This document shows, piece by piece, positions 1 to 9,694 of a stretch of 64,000 nucleotides of DNA (positions are counted from its first letter, which is position 1; each line of letters begins with the position of its first letter). The stretch lies in the NCBI GenBank assembly GCA_017561265.1, contig JAFZDJ010000001.1:1-64000 (forward strand), written 5' to 3'. The translations under genes were made by a program, and so were the position numbers. This DNA is from Bacteroidales bacterium. Its GTDB lineage: Bacteria; Bacteroidota; Bacteroidia; Bacteroidales; UBA932. The notes below the pieces were generated by a model. The model made no database searches. It worked only from the letters and a program-made list of their open reading frames with translations, and had not been told where the DNA came from.

Positions 1-83
1 ACAGGAGGTCTTCCCCATCCCTGGGCAAAGACTGAAGCCGCACCCATCATGAGGGTAAGGGCAATCATTGAGATTTTTTTCAT
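1..83 (-). CDS. Secreted protein, N-terminal fragment (truncated by window edge)
   Basis: Reading leftwards from an ATG at 83, the first 27 residues are MKKISMIALTLMMGAASVFA followed by QGWGRPP. That is a clear Sec signal peptide (two lysines, hydrophobic core, A-x-A cleavage ending before Q). The rest of the protein lies outside the window, so the mature function cannot be told. It is divergent from the porin operon that starts at 236. A TATATTTG element on the minus strand (plus-strand positions 125-132) could be its -7 box. Confidence 0.75.
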   Translation of the reverse strand, partial: MKKISMIALTLMMGAASVFAQGWGRPP

Positions 84-182
84 GAATAATGCTATTAGTG
101 TTATTAGGTAATTTCTTTACAATACAAATATAGACGTAAAACCTTTCACTCGGTTTAATATTTGAACTTTTTATTTGCAAAA

Positions 183-214
183 TTGTATCATGAAAGGGAA
201 TTTTCATACATTTG
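183..214 (+). promoter_or_regulatory. Bacteroidota-type promoter for the porin operon
   Basis: A TTG at 183-185 and TACATTTG at 207-214 are separated by 21 bases. This fits the Bacteroidetes -33 (TTTG) and -7 (TAnnTTTG) consensus. The porin ATG lies 22 bases downstream of the -7 box. Confidence 0.6.
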
Positions 215-235
215 CATAAGCTAAACACATGACTT

Positions 236-1264
236 ATGAAACACAGATTGCTTCTTGCACTCATGATACTTCTCCCGGCATTCATGCAGGCACAGGAAAA
301 AGGTCTTACAACCCTGAGAATCGAGGCAAGACTCGACTACATGCAGGAATACCTTCATGGAGACATAATGAACGACAATTCCGGCTTCAAAGGGAGGTAC
401 CTGAACATAAGAATGGACGGAAAGATATCCGAGCATTTCTCATATTCGTACAGGCAGAGGCTCAACAAGCCTAACAAGGACATAAGCTTTTTCGATGCGA
501 CAGACTGGATACATCTTACTTATACTAATAAGAATTGGAGCGTATCGGCAGGAAAACAGGTCGTAGGAATCGGCGGATATGAATACGATGTCGCGCCTAT
601 AGATCTGTACATATATTCGGAATATTGGGGTAATATCCCATGCTTCAGGGTCGGAGTGAGCGGTTCATATACAACAGACGACATGAAGGACAAGTTCATG
701 CTTCAGTTCTGTGAAAGCCCGTTCCGCGGACACGAGCTCAATGTCAACAATCAGCAGATGTTTGCTTACAATGCAATGTGGTACGGATCGCACGGCATCT
801 ACAGCAGCATATGGTCTGTGAATATGCTTGAGTATCTTCCCGGAAAATTCATGAACTACATCGCCCTCGGTAACAGGCTGACACTCGGACAGTTCCAGCT
901 CGACATGGACATAATGAACAGAGCTGTAAGCACAAAGAATTTCCTCGGAAAGGACATGTCGATAATGAGCAAGTTCATGTGGAAGCCAAGCGAACGTTTC
1001 AATCTGTTCCTGATTGCGACACATGACTTCAACCACGCAGACGAGATCGGTGACTGGTCGGTTCTTCCGGGCACGGAAATCACAAGAGTAGGTGGAGGTC
1101 TGGAATACTATCCTCTTAAAGACTCGCAGGATATACGTCTGCACGTGGCATGCAGCTATGCTGATGGCGTGAACACATCACCTGCAGGCCTTCTTCAGCC
1201 TCATCAGACAGTTTTGGATGCCGGTGTCACATGGAAGATGGATCTGCTGAAGATCAAACATTAA
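236..1264 (+). CDS. Outer-membrane porin, OprO/P-like
   Basis: A 342-residue protein with a signal peptide (MKHRLLLALMILLPAFMQAQ, cleavage after AQA). The mature chain is rich in alternating aromatic/polar beta-strands such as FSYSYRQRLNKPN and WSVSAGKQVVGIGGYEYD. The GKQ...GGYEY strand and the ending beta-strand of the barrel resemble the phosphate-selective porin O/P family, which forms trimeric outer-membrane channels. A related barrel (50028-51245) has the matching GKQFVNLAGYEGYLN strand, so the window holds two members. It is the first gene of a likely three-gene operon; the next start is 16 bases downstream. Substrate is unknown. Start chosen at the ATG giving a full signal peptide. Family call is by pattern, not alignment. 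Confidence 0.7.
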   Translation: MKHRLLLALMILLPAFMQAQEKGLTTLRIEARLDYMQEYLHGDIMNDNSGFKGRYLNIRMDGKISEHFSYSYRQRLNKPNKDISFFDATDWIHLTYTNKNWSVSAGKQVVGIGGYEYDVAPIDLYIYSEYWGNIPCFRVGVSGSYTTDDMKDKFMLQFCESPFRGHELNVNNQQMFAYNAMWYGSHGIYSSIWSVNMLEYLPGKFMNYIALGNRLTLGQFQLDMDIMNRAVSTKNFLGKDMSIMSKFMWKPSERFNLFLIATHDFNHADEIGDWSVLPGTEITRVGGGLEYYPLKDSQDIRLHVACSYADGVNTSPAGLLQPHQTVLDAGVTWKMDLLKIKH

Positions 1265-1280
1265 ATCACACGTTACATAT

Positions 1281-2432
1281 ATGAAATCACTCCGTAGACT
1301 TTTCAGATGGGTTCCGTCAGGAACCACATGTCTTTTGATCGTATTCGGCATCTTCGGGTATCTTGGATTCAAGATGGGTATGGCCAATATGCTCAACACT
1401 TTGATGAATACTGCCCATGACCTGCTTCTGAATACAGTATTCTATATCATGGCCATATGCGTGATAACAGGTGCCATAGGGCGTATATTTGTCGAATTCG
1501 GAGTGGTAAAGCTTCTTGAAAAGATACTGAGACCTTTCATGAAGCCGTTGTTCAATCTTCCAGGTGTAGCAGCTTTGGGAGCTATCCTCACCTTCCTGTC
1601 TGACAATCCGGCCATCATATCTCTTGCCCAGGACAAGCAGTTCAGCAGATATTTCAAGAAATATCAGTTCATTTCCCTCACAAACTTCGGCACTGCATTC
1701 GGAATGGGACTTCTGGTGATCGTATTCATGGTCGGCCAGGGATTCTATATCGAGCCTTTCATAGGATTGTTCGGAGCTGTCATCGGATGTATTGTTTCGA
1801 CAAGGCTGATGCAGAGATTCGTGATAAAGGCATATCCGCAATATAAAGATGAAGATGCCTGTGAGGACAATGAAGATCTTCATAAGGAGCTCAAGATCGA
1901 GAGACGTCCTATGTTCCAGAGAATTCTGGACTCACTTCTTGACGGAGGCCGCACAGGTGTCGATGTCGGACTGGCAATCATCCCGGGAGTATTGATTATC
2001 TCTACTCTTGTAATGCTGCTCACATTCGGTCCGGATTCTGCTACAGGAGAATTCACAGGAGCCGCATATCAGGGAGTAGGCCTTCTTCCATGGATCGGAA
2101 GCAAGTTCGAATTCCTTTTCAGATGGCTCTTCGGATTTACTGATCCTCATCTTATCGCCTTCCCTATCACAGCTCTTGGCGCTGTAGGTGCAGCATTGGG
2201 ACTCATACCGAACTTCATGTCTGCAGGGTGGATTGACGGAAATGCAATCGCAGTATTCACAGCCATTGGAATGTGCTGGAGCGGATACCTCAGTACACAT
2301 ACCGCAATGCTTGATACACTAGGCTATAGAAAACTCACTTCAAAAGCCATTCTGTCCCATACGATAGGAGGACTTGTGGCTGCCATTGTGGCTCATTGGA
2401 TTTACGTGGTATATGCCCTGCTCTTCGTATAA
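1281..2432 (+). CDS. Nucleoside recognition (Gate) domain membrane protein
   Basis: A 383-residue polytopic inner-membrane protein with roughly nine or ten hydrophobic segments. The first half carries NTVFYIMAICVITGAIGRIF and a motif with SDNPAIISLAQD. The latter is typical of the Gate/nucleoside-recognition family seen in SpmA/SpmB, FeoB and CNT-like proteins (the CD0519/CD1768-type subgroup). A charged cytoplasmic loop sits near residues 185-210 (KDEDACEDNEDLHKELKIERR). Such proteins are thought to be transporters but substrates are mostly unknown. It lies between the porin (16-base gap) and the SDR gene (3-base gap), so the three are probably co-transcribed. An import route through outer and inner membrane followed by an oxidoreductase is an inference from order only. 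Confidence 0.7.
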   Translation: MKSLRRLFRWVPSGTTCLLIVFGIFGYLGFKMGMANMLNTLMNTAHDLLLNTVFYIMAICVITGAIGRIFVEFGVVKLLEKILRPFMKPLFNLPGVAALGAILTFLSDNPAIISLAQDKQFSRYFKKYQFISLTNFGTAFGMGLLVIVFMVGQGFYIEPFIGLFGAVIGCIVSTRLMQRFVIKAYPQYKDEDACEDNEDLHKELKIERRPMFQRILDSLLDGGRTGVDVGLAIIPGVLIISTLVMLLTFGPDSATGEFTGAAYQGVGLLPWIGSKFEFLFRWLFGFTDPHLIAFPITALGAVGAALGLIPNFMSAGWIDGNAIAVFTAIGMCWSGYLSTHTAMLDTLGYRKLTSKAILSHTIGGLVAAIVAHWIYVVYALLFV

Positions 2433-2435
2433 GCC

Positions 2436-3146
2436 ATGAACAATAATTTCATCGACAAGGTAGTCGCTGTCACAGGCGGCGCTCAGGGTATCGGCAAGTG
2501 CATAGCGGAAGAATTCGCAAAGGCTGGTGCACATGTATGTGTAATTGACATTCAGGAAGGTGATCATTTTGTCGGAGACATTTCAGATAAAAGCGTTCTT
2601 GAGGCATTTGCTGCAGATGTAATCAAACGATACGGAAAAATCGACATTCTCATAAACAATGCTCTTCCTATAATGAAGGGTATCGATGAATGTTCATACG
2701 AAGAATTCCAATATGCATTAAGTGTCGGCGTCACTGCTCCCTTCTATCTTGCGAAGCTGTTTTCAAAGCATTTCGCCGAAGGAGGATGCATCGTTAACAT
2801 ATCGTCATCAAGAGACAGAATGAGTCAGCCTCAGACCGAAAGCTACACAGCAGCGAAAGGCGGTATCGCAGCATTGACTCATGCACTGGCGGTAAGTATG
2901 GCCGGAAAAGTGAGGGTCAACTCGATATCCCCGGGCTGGATAGACACATCATATCAGGTATATGAAGGCCCTGACGCTGTTCAGCAACCTTGCGGACGTG
3001 TAGGCAATCCTCTCGATATCGCGAATATGGTCTTGTACCTATGTTCAGAAAAAGCCGGGTTCATAACCGGCGAAAACATCTGTATCGACGGCGGTATGAC
3101 CCGGCTTATGATATATCATGGAGACAACGGCTGGACACTGGAGTGA
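2436..3146 (+). CDS. SDR-family oxidoreductase
   Basis: A 236-residue classical short-chain dehydrogenase/reductase. The cofactor motif TGGAQGIG is at residues 13-20, the NNA motif at about 74-76, the catalytic serine region NISSSRD at about 121-127, and the Y-x-x-x-K pair as Y137/K141. The acidic residue after the second strand (VIDI, about 36-39) suggests preference for NAD(H) over NADP(H). C-terminal GENICIDGGMTRLM is the usual SDR tail. Substrate cannot be told. The start lies 3 bases after the stop of the upstream membrane protein gene. The last codons form one arm of a transcription terminator. Confidence 0.85.
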   Translation: MNNNFIDKVVAVTGGAQGIGKCIAEEFAKAGAHVCVIDIQEGDHFVGDISDKSVLEAFAADVIKRYGKIDILINNALPIMKGIDECSYEEFQYALSVGVTAPFYLAKLFSKHFAEGGCIVNISSSRDRMSQPQTESYTAAKGGIAALTHALAVSMAGKVRVNSISPGWIDTSYQVYEGPDAVQQPCGRVGNPLDIANMVLYLCSEKAGFITGENICIDGGMTRLMIYHGDNGWTLE

Positions 3147-3165
3147 CCAGCCGTTTCTTCTTTTT
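3126..3165 (+). terminator. Rho-independent terminator overlapping the SDR stop codon
   Basis: AACGGCTGG (3126-3134) pairs perfectly with CCAGCCGTT (3147-3155), followed by TCTTCTTTTT. The SDR stop TGA (3144-3146) is in the loop, so the left arm is coding sequence. The GH9 gene converges on this point from the right, ending at 3164. Confidence 0.85.
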
Positions 3166-5701
3166 ACTTATTCAGAGCTGCAGCCACTTCCTCGCAAGCA
3201 AGTGAAAGCATCACATACGGAGGAACTGTACCTGTACAACACTCGTTCTCACCCCAGAGGAAAGGATAATCATCCTTATGCTCCATATAGTCAGGATTCA
3301 TGAGCATGATTCCTGGAACGATACCTCCTGGAATGACTGTATAATCCGCTCTGTTGTTTCCGTATGCAACATTCTTGGTGTTTACACCGACAGAAGTCAC
3401 AAAAGAAACATTCGATACAGGATGGCATCCATAAAGGAAGTTAAGTCCTGCAAGAACCATTTCAGGATCGATCATATTTGGGAAATACTTCCATACCATA
3501 TAATTGTTGAAAGCCCATGAGATGACGGTTCCGTTTCCTCCCCAGCCGCGTCCTGATACAGGAACGCCGTACGGAGTCGACTGAGCTGTAGCCTTCTGTG
3601 CCTTTACAAATGCAGGTACAGCAGCCTTGACCTTCTTCTGGAAGTTCTTGTCCATGTGAGGATAAAGAGAAAGAGCTGTATTGAGATTTGGTCTTTCACC
3701 TGAAAGCTGAGCAAGAACCTTGTCATAGAAGAAGTCCCTGTACTTCTGCTCACCTGTTGTAAGCCAAAGCTGGATAGCGGCATTGATTCTTCCGTCACCC
3801 CAGCTACGGCGACCCTGATTCTGATTGTTTGCAGGATCGGCAGCCTCGAAATTCTCATCCCAAAGCTTCACAGCAAGTTCAAGAGACTTGGCAGCAACTT
3901 CCGGTCTGTAATCCTTGAGTACTCGGGCTGCGGATGCCATGGCTGCAATTGTAGACATCTGTCCTGCAGGGCTGTAATTGCTGGTAAATGCAACACGGTC
4001 ATCAAGGGTACCTGAAGTCTGGCCATAGATCTGATAAGGCTGGAGAGCAGGGTTATAAAGAAGTCCGTCTGTCTGAGAACCGCCGTCACCGAGGAAAGGA
4101 TACTGCCACATGTTGACCTGTACGATACCCTGGGCTACGAAGCCGATATTCTCAACCTGAGCGATAAGATTGATTACACCATGCTCAACCTGCTGTATAA
4201 CGTCAGGTGTACCGTCCGGACGGTGCATGTCAACGAACTGAACCTTCTGATCGATGAAAGTCTGGTCACGTTCCGGAGTGAACTTCTCCCAAAGATCCGA
4301 GAGCTGTGATGTCATTCCGATTACAGTACCGGCCTGAATGTCGAAGTCTCCTGCATCATACCATGCGCCTACGCCAAGGCCAGGAATGTGCTCCCAAGGC
4401 TCATAGTCTGTGAATGTCTCAGGACCTGAACGGTATCCGTCATGCATCTCAAAGTTTACAGGAGCCTGAAGAGCATCATCCACATTTGAAATGTCATGCC
4501 AGATGCGATATGCTTCCTTGACTCTCATATGGTCCATCTGTGCAGGGAGCCATACATCCATTGTAGTATGCCATTTGCCGGCATATACATTCTTGTCAAC
4601 AGGGAAGACATTAGACTTGAAACCGTCATACTCTATATAATAAAGACCTGGAGTCTTTACCTTCGAGAAATCGATCTGAGCATAGTTGTAACGCTTGTTG
4701 AACTCACCCCACATCTTCACTGCAGGCTCGAGAACAACCTTCTCATTACCATTCTGATCTATCATGTACACCTTAGCCTTTGATGCCGGAGCAGAGTTCT
4801 TGTCAAGCTCTACAACAGCAACCTTCTTCTGTCCAGGAGTATAACCGATCTGTGAAATACCTATGTTAGGATCTCTTCTCCAATCCGGATCTGAAGATGG
4901 AACCACATTCCACTCTGCAACCTTACCTGTCTTTCCGCCCGGAAGGAGTGTGCGGACAACGAAAGTACCGTTCTGCGAAAGGTTTCTACCATCGTAAAGA
5001 TTTATCTCAGAGTCAGATGTGAATGTAACACGAAGATCATCATCCTCAGGTGCAAGCACAAGGGTATTACCTGTCGCGATAGGATGAGCCACAAGGAACT
5101 CACCGCGTCCGCGGTCGTTGAATGTAGACAGGCCGAAGATCTGAGTGACCTTCTCCTCCACCGGTCTTGCATCAACGGAGCTTGCAGGATGACGCGGAAG
5201 AATAGATGACTTGCCGTCCATCATGAAAGTCTTGCCGAAATAAGGTGCAGGGAAGAACTCGAGGTTCAATCCTGCCTTTCCAACAAGCTCTGCAGGAACC
5301 GGCTTGTCGAGGATGACAGCCATATTCACGCCTTTTTCAGCACCTGTAACCTTGATCTTATATGTAAAATCATAGTCCTTATAGATGAAGCCGACAGTGA
5401 TGGAATTATCTTCCTTGTTCACTGTTCTTTCTGTAAGTTCTGCGTAGATATCCCACTGTTCAGGGGTATTCATAAGACGGACACCGCCACCAGTCGAAAT
5501 TCTTTCTCCGCGCTGGATGATTTCTATACCGGCAGTCTTCTCATCACAGAAGATACCGTTATACTGATTGCTGTAGACAAGGACATTTGCTCCTGTCTGC
5601 TCGAAATACTCAAGATCATTGAGCTTGTACTCCTGAGCCTGGGCACTCATCCATGAAAGGATGAGTCCGAAGCCCAGAATGAATTTATATGTGTTTTTCA
5701 T
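3164..5701 (-). CDS. Glycoside hydrolase family 9 (endoglucanase type), copy A
   Basis: An 845-residue secreted enzyme. A signal peptide (to about residue 22, ending SAQAQ) is followed by a beta-rich region of about 250 residues that I cannot name. An Ig-like CelD_N domain begins around GISQIGYTPGQKKVAVVELD (281-300), and a GH9 (alpha/alpha)6 catalytic domain runs from about 375 to the end. GAWYDAGDF (445-453) supplies the conserved aspartates D449 and D452, and WGENECC near the C-terminus supplies the catalytic glutamate E820. GH9 enzymes cleave beta-1,4-glucan chains with inversion; mixed-linkage glucan, glucomannan or xyloglucan are also possible substrates. It is the last gene of the GH51-GH43-GH9-GH9 run, 10 bases after its paralogue, from which it probably arose by tandem duplication. 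Confidence 0.88.
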   Translation of the reverse strand: MKNTYKFILGFGLILSWMSAQAQEYKLNDLEYFEQTGANVLVYSNQYNGIFCDEKTAGIEIIQRGERISTGGGVRLMNTPEQWDIYAELTERTVNKEDNSITVGFIYKDYDFTYKIKVTGAEKGVNMAVILDKPVPAELVGKAGLNLEFFPAPYFGKTFMMDGKSSILPRHPASSVDARPVEEKVTQIFGLSTFNDRGRGEFLVAHPIATGNTLVLAPEDDDLRVTFTSDSEINLYDGRNLSQNGTFVVRTLLPGGKTGKVAEWNVVPSSDPDWRRDPNIGISQIGYTPGQKKVAVVELDKNSAPASKAKVYMIDQNGNEKVVLEPAVKMWGEFNKRYNYAQIDFSKVKTPGLYYIEYDGFKSNVFPVDKNVYAGKWHTTMDVWLPAQMDHMRVKEAYRIWHDISNVDDALQAPVNFEMHDGYRSGPETFTDYEPWEHIPGLGVGAWYDAGDFDIQAGTVIGMTSQLSDLWEKFTPERDQTFIDQKVQFVDMHRPDGTPDVIQQVEHGVINLIAQVENIGFVAQGIVQVNMWQYPFLGDGGSQTDGLLYNPALQPYQIYGQTSGTLDDRVAFTSNYSPAGQMSTIAAMASAARVLKDYRPEVAAKSLELAVKLWDENFEAADPANNQNQGRRSWGDGRINAAIQLWLTTGEQKYRDFFYDKVLAQLSGERPNLNTALSLYPHMDKNFQKKVKAAVPAFVKAQKATAQSTPYGVPVSGRGWGGNGTVISWAFNNYMVWKYFPNMIDPEMVLAGLNFLYGCHPVSNVSFVTSVGVNTKNVAYGNNRADYTVIPGGIVPGIMLMNPDYMEHKDDYPFLWGENECCTGTVPPYVMLSLACEEVAAALNK

Positions 5702-5711
5702 AGTATGACTG

Positions 5712-8291
5712 TTATTTGTTCAACGCCTTTGTAATCTCTTCTGCGCCGAGGGTGAGCATCATGAAGTTAGGGACGTTACGTGTGCAGCATTCGTTTTCAC
5801 CCCAGAGGAACGGATAATCATCCTTGTTCTCCATGAAGTCCGGATTCATGATAAGAAGACCAGGAACTATTCCACCAGGGATCACTGTGTAGTCCGCACG
5901 GTTGGTTCCATAAGCTACCTTCTTAGTATTGACTCCGACTGAGTTTACAAATGAAACATTTGAATAAGGATGACGTCCGAAAATGAAATGCATACCGTTG
6001 AGAACAAGCTCCGGATCGATCATATCCGGGAAGTACTTCCACACAAGATAGTTGTTATAAGCCCAGTTGAGAGCAATCTCAGTACCGCCCCATCCGCGTC
6101 CCTGTACAGGAACACCATACGGATTCTCGGCTGCTGTAGCCTCTACTGACTTGACATAAGCTGGAACAGCTGCCTTTACTGCTGCCTTGAAATCATCGTC
6201 AAGGAGTGGATAGAGTTCAAGGGCTGTATTCAGATTAGGACCTCCCCAACCGCCACGTGCATTTGAAGAAGGCTGAGCCTTGAGCTGCTCAAGAATCTTA
6301 GGAAGGAAGAAATCCTTGTACTTCTGCTCACCTGTAGCTCTCCAAAGCTGGATCGCAGCAGATGTTCTCATCTCACCACGGCCCCAACGGTTGTTGGCAT
6401 TCTGCTGGTTTTCAGGTGCAGCAGCCTCAAAATTCTCATCCCAAAGCTTGATAGCGAGCTTGAGCGCCTTGGCAGAAAGCTCAGGATTGTACTCCTTGAG
6501 GGCACGTGCTGCAGCTGCCATTGCAGCGATAGTAGACATCTGACCTGCAGGCGAATAGTTGCCTGTAAAGGCGAAACGGTCATCGCATGTACCTGATGTA
6601 CCTCCAACGATATCATACTGCTGAAGGGCAGGATTATATATATATCCATCAGTCTGGGCAGAACCGTCACCGATGTGAACATACTGCCATGTATTTCCCT
6701 GTACGATACCCTGAGCCACGAAGCCGATGTTCTCGACCTGAGCAATCAGATTAAGGAGACCATGCTCGCACTGCTGGAGTACGTCAGGCTTTCCGTCCGG
6801 ACGATGGATATCAACAAACTGAGTCTTCTGATCGATATATGTCTGGTCTCTGTCCTCACCGAAAAGATCCCAGAGGAGTGCAAACTGCGAAGTAAGTCCG
6901 ATAACGGTACCAGACTGGATATCGAAGTCACCGGCATCATACCAGGCGCCGACCGAAAGGCCCGGGATATGCTGATAAGGCTCATACTTGGTATTGGTCT
7001 GATCGCCCATTCTGTAACCGTCATGCATAGAGACATTGAGAGGTGCCTGAAGTGCATCATCCATATTAGAACGTCCGTGCCATACTCTGTAACCTTCCTT
7101 CACTTCCATATGGTCCATCTGTACAGGGAGCCATACATCCATGGTTGTATGCCACTTGTCACCGTAAACATTCTCAGCAATCGGGAAGACATTTGATGTA
7201 TGGTCACCGAACTGAAGAACATAAAGACCAGGTTCCTTTACTGATGTGAAGTCAACCTGTGCATAATTGTAACGGTTGTAATAAACTCCCCATTCCTTTA
7301 CTGCAGGCTCTGCGACTACAGAACGCTGACCGTCTTCTGCAACACGGATGACCTTGGCAGTTGCAGGAACCTTGTAGTTCTTGTCAAGCTCTACAACAGC
7401 AACCTTCTTCTGTGCAGGAGTATATCCAACCTGTGAAATACCGATATTCGGTTCTCTTACCCACTGAGGATCATAACCCTGCTCGATATACCATTCCACG
7501 ACCTTTCCTGTCTTTCCTTCAGGAAGGAGTGTTCTTACTACGAAAGTACCGTTTGAAGAAAGGTTACGTCCGTCATAAAGATTGATATCGGAATCCGACT
7601 TGAATGTCACACGGATATCCTTGTCCTCCGGTGCCATTACAAGAGTCTTACCTGTTGCGACAGGATGAGCAACAAGGAATTCATCTCTTCCTCTGTCATC
7701 GAATGTCGAGTAGCTGTAACCTTCACCATAGATCTGGACTACCTTTTCAGATAAAGGACGGATTTCTGTGTTTCCGGCAGGATGCTTAGGAAGGATATCA
7801 TATTTTCCATCCATCATGTAAGTCTTTCCAAAGTAAGTCGCAGGGAAGAACTCGATGTTCATACCGGCTTTGCCTACAAGCTCTGCAGGAACCGGCTTGT
7901 CAAGATGTACAGCCATAGTGACACCCTTGTCCTTGCCGGTCACCTTGATGGTAGCCCTGAAATCGTAGCGCTCATAATAAAGGACCACTTCGATTGTATT
8001 GCCTTTCTTGTCGACTGTTCTTGACTCAAGAACAGGATAGATATCCCACTGCTCAGGTGTGTTCATAAGACGTATACCGCCGCCTGTAGCGATACGGACG
8101 CCGCGTTGAATCATTTCGATTGCAGCTGTCTTCTCGTCACAGAACATGCCGTTATACTCATTGCTGTAGACAAGGAAGTTGACTCCCCTGTCCTCGAAGT
8201 ACTCAAGATCATTGACCTTGAGAGACTGTGCTGAGAGCATCGAAGATGTCAATGCAATCAGCATGCTGGTAAAAATAAGTTTAAGTTTCAT
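5712..8291 (-). CDS. Glycoside hydrolase family 9 (endoglucanase type), copy B
   Basis: An 859-residue paralogue of the downstream gene with the same order: signal peptide (cleaved near SMLSAQ, residue 21), unknown beta-rich module, Ig-like CelD_N domain (about 284-375) and GH9 catalytic domain. VGAWYDAGDFDIQ places the catalytic-base aspartates at D452 and D455; WGENECC near the end gives E834. The copies share long identical stretches, but copy B has extra loops, for instance NARGGWGGPNLN in the helical barrel and GYSYSTFDDRGRD in the N-terminal module. These indels could change cleft shape and substrate preference. The start is 26 bases after the GH43 stop, consistent with one transcript. 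Confidence 0.88.
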   Translation of the reverse strand: MKLKLIFTSMLIALTSSMLSAQSLKVNDLEYFEDRGVNFLVYSNEYNGMFCDEKTAAIEMIQRGVRIATGGGIRLMNTPEQWDIYPVLESRTVDKKGNTIEVVLYYERYDFRATIKVTGKDKGVTMAVHLDKPVPAELVGKAGMNIEFFPATYFGKTYMMDGKYDILPKHPAGNTEIRPLSEKVVQIYGEGYSYSTFDDRGRDEFLVAHPVATGKTLVMAPEDKDIRVTFKSDSDINLYDGRNLSSNGTFVVRTLLPEGKTGKVVEWYIEQGYDPQWVREPNIGISQVGYTPAQKKVAVVELDKNYKVPATAKVIRVAEDGQRSVVAEPAVKEWGVYYNRYNYAQVDFTSVKEPGLYVLQFGDHTSNVFPIAENVYGDKWHTTMDVWLPVQMDHMEVKEGYRVWHGRSNMDDALQAPLNVSMHDGYRMGDQTNTKYEPYQHIPGLSVGAWYDAGDFDIQSGTVIGLTSQFALLWDLFGEDRDQTYIDQKTQFVDIHRPDGKPDVLQQCEHGLLNLIAQVENIGFVAQGIVQGNTWQYVHIGDGSAQTDGYIYNPALQQYDIVGGTSGTCDDRFAFTGNYSPAGQMSTIAAMAAAARALKEYNPELSAKALKLAIKLWDENFEAAAPENQQNANNRWGRGEMRTSAAIQLWRATGEQKYKDFFLPKILEQLKAQPSSNARGGWGGPNLNTALELYPLLDDDFKAAVKAAVPAYVKSVEATAAENPYGVPVQGRGWGGTEIALNWAYNNYLVWKYFPDMIDPELVLNGMHFIFGRHPYSNVSFVNSVGVNTKKVAYGTNRADYTVIPGGIVPGLLIMNPDFMENKDDYPFLWGENECCTRNVPNFMMLTLGAEEITKALNK

Positions 8292-8317
8292 AATAATGTG
8301 GTTATATTATATCAATA

Positions 8318-9685
8318 TTAGTCCATCTTCCACCAGTCGAAATCGAAGAGCTCATCATCTCCGCCACGGAAAAGGATGTATACATCATGCTTTCCTGTAA
8401 CAGGACGTCTGCTCCTGACCTCTACTGTCTGAACTGATTCGGTTCCGTCAACCTTGATTGCTGCAAACGGAGAGTCACTCAACGCATTGAGATAAAACTC
8501 CACTGTTCCCGGATTCTTGAAGTTCAATGTGCTTATAGTCACCTTTGAAGGACCTTCTGTGCCGAAATCAACCTCACGGATCCTGATCCAGTCACCGTTA
8601 TCTATCTTTCTCACATAATGATCCTTGCCGGCAAGTCGGTCGGTCTTGAGTCCCCATGAATGAGCCATGGTCTCAGCCTCTACCCTCTTGTACGGATCAA
8701 GTGTTCCTATCGGAGCAGGGCCTTCATCTGTGAAAGGGATGAACGGAATTGTACCGTCAGGATTATATCTGAACTCCTCTACAGCAGCCGAACGATGGAA
8801 GCCGGCACCATTAGGAAGTTTTCCGTTATGATAGAACATATAGCTGTGACCCTTGAATGTAACCTCGCCTCCATGAATTGTGAAAGAATTCACAGCTTCA
8901 TCCATGATGCGTCCGCGGTAAGTCCACGGTCCGTTTACAGTCGGAGCGGTAGAATAGGCCATATGCTCAGGGACACCGCCTGCAGGGTATGTAAGATAAT
9001 AGAGATCACCTCTCTTGCTGATCCATGGACCTTCTTCGAAGCCCACCATCAGTTCCTCCTTGCCCTTTGCCCAGTTCATCTTGATTGACTGAGGACCGAA
9101 GCATGCCGGATCATGGAAGCCCGGTACTTCCTGATATCCGTTCTTGAATGAAATCATATCATCATTGAGCTCGCCATACCAGAGTCCCTTATTACCCCAG
9201 AAAAGATATGCACGTCCGTCATCGTCGATGAAGACTGTAGGATCGATGAAAGAGAAGCCCTGTGCAAGAGGTCCGCCTATTGCATCTACATACGGTCCCT
9301 GAGGATCGTCTGCAACAGCAACTGCAAGTACATCCTGTTTTTTTGCATCATTCAGACACACATACCAGTACCATTTGCCGTTTCTTTCGATGGCCTGAGA
9401 AGCCCATGCACGGTCGCCATGGAATGCCCATGCGAAAGTCTCGGTCGAGATAGGAGTTCCAAGATATGTCCAGTTGACCATATCTTCGGTAGAAAAGAGC
9501 TGCCAGTCGTTCATCTTGAAGTATGTGGCATCATCTTCATCGTGACCGACAAACATATACAATTTGTCACCATGAACATATGGAGCCGGATCCGGCGTAT
9601 ATGATGTGGTGATGATAGGGTTCTGTGCAAGACATAATACAGCTGAGCACAGAGCCATGATAGATATTGATATTATCTTTTTCAT
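8318..9685 (-). CDS. GH43 beta-xylosidase/alpha-L-arabinofuranosidase with C-terminal CBM6
   Basis: A 455-residue secreted enzyme. After a signal peptide (MKKIISISIMALCSAVLCLA) comes a five-bladed beta-propeller of family GH43. D32 in TPDPAPYV is the expected general base, D148 in FIDPTVF the pKa-modulating aspartate, and E218 in FEEGPW the general acid. From about residue 335 a CBM6-like jelly roll begins with YKRVEAETMAHSWGLKT and ends FDFDWWKMD. This layout is common in Bacteroidales arabinoxylan enzymes that release arabinose or xylose from xylan side chains or oligosaccharides. It sits 9 bases downstream of GH51 in the same operon. The exact specificity within GH43 (arabinose versus xylose) cannot be read from the motifs. 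Confidence 0.88.
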   Translation of the reverse strand: MKKIISISIMALCSAVLCLAQNPIITTSYTPDPAPYVHGDKLYMFVGHDEDDATYFKMNDWQLFSTEDMVNWTYLGTPISTETFAWAFHGDRAWASQAIERNGKWYWYVCLNDAKKQDVLAVAVADDPQGPYVDAIGGPLAQGFSFIDPTVFIDDDGRAYLFWGNKGLWYGELNDDMISFKNGYQEVPGFHDPACFGPQSIKMNWAKGKEELMVGFEEGPWISKRGDLYYLTYPAGGVPEHMAYSTAPTVNGPWTYRGRIMDEAVNSFTIHGGEVTFKGHSYMFYHNGKLPNGAGFHRSAAVEEFRYNPDGTIPFIPFTDEGPAPIGTLDPYKRVEAETMAHSWGLKTDRLAGKDHYVRKIDNGDWIRIREVDFGTEGPSKVTISTLNFKNPGTVEFYLNALSDSPFAAIKVDGTESVQTVEVRSRRPVTGKHDVYILFRGGDDELFDFDWWKMD

Positions 9686-9694
9686 AAAATGTGA

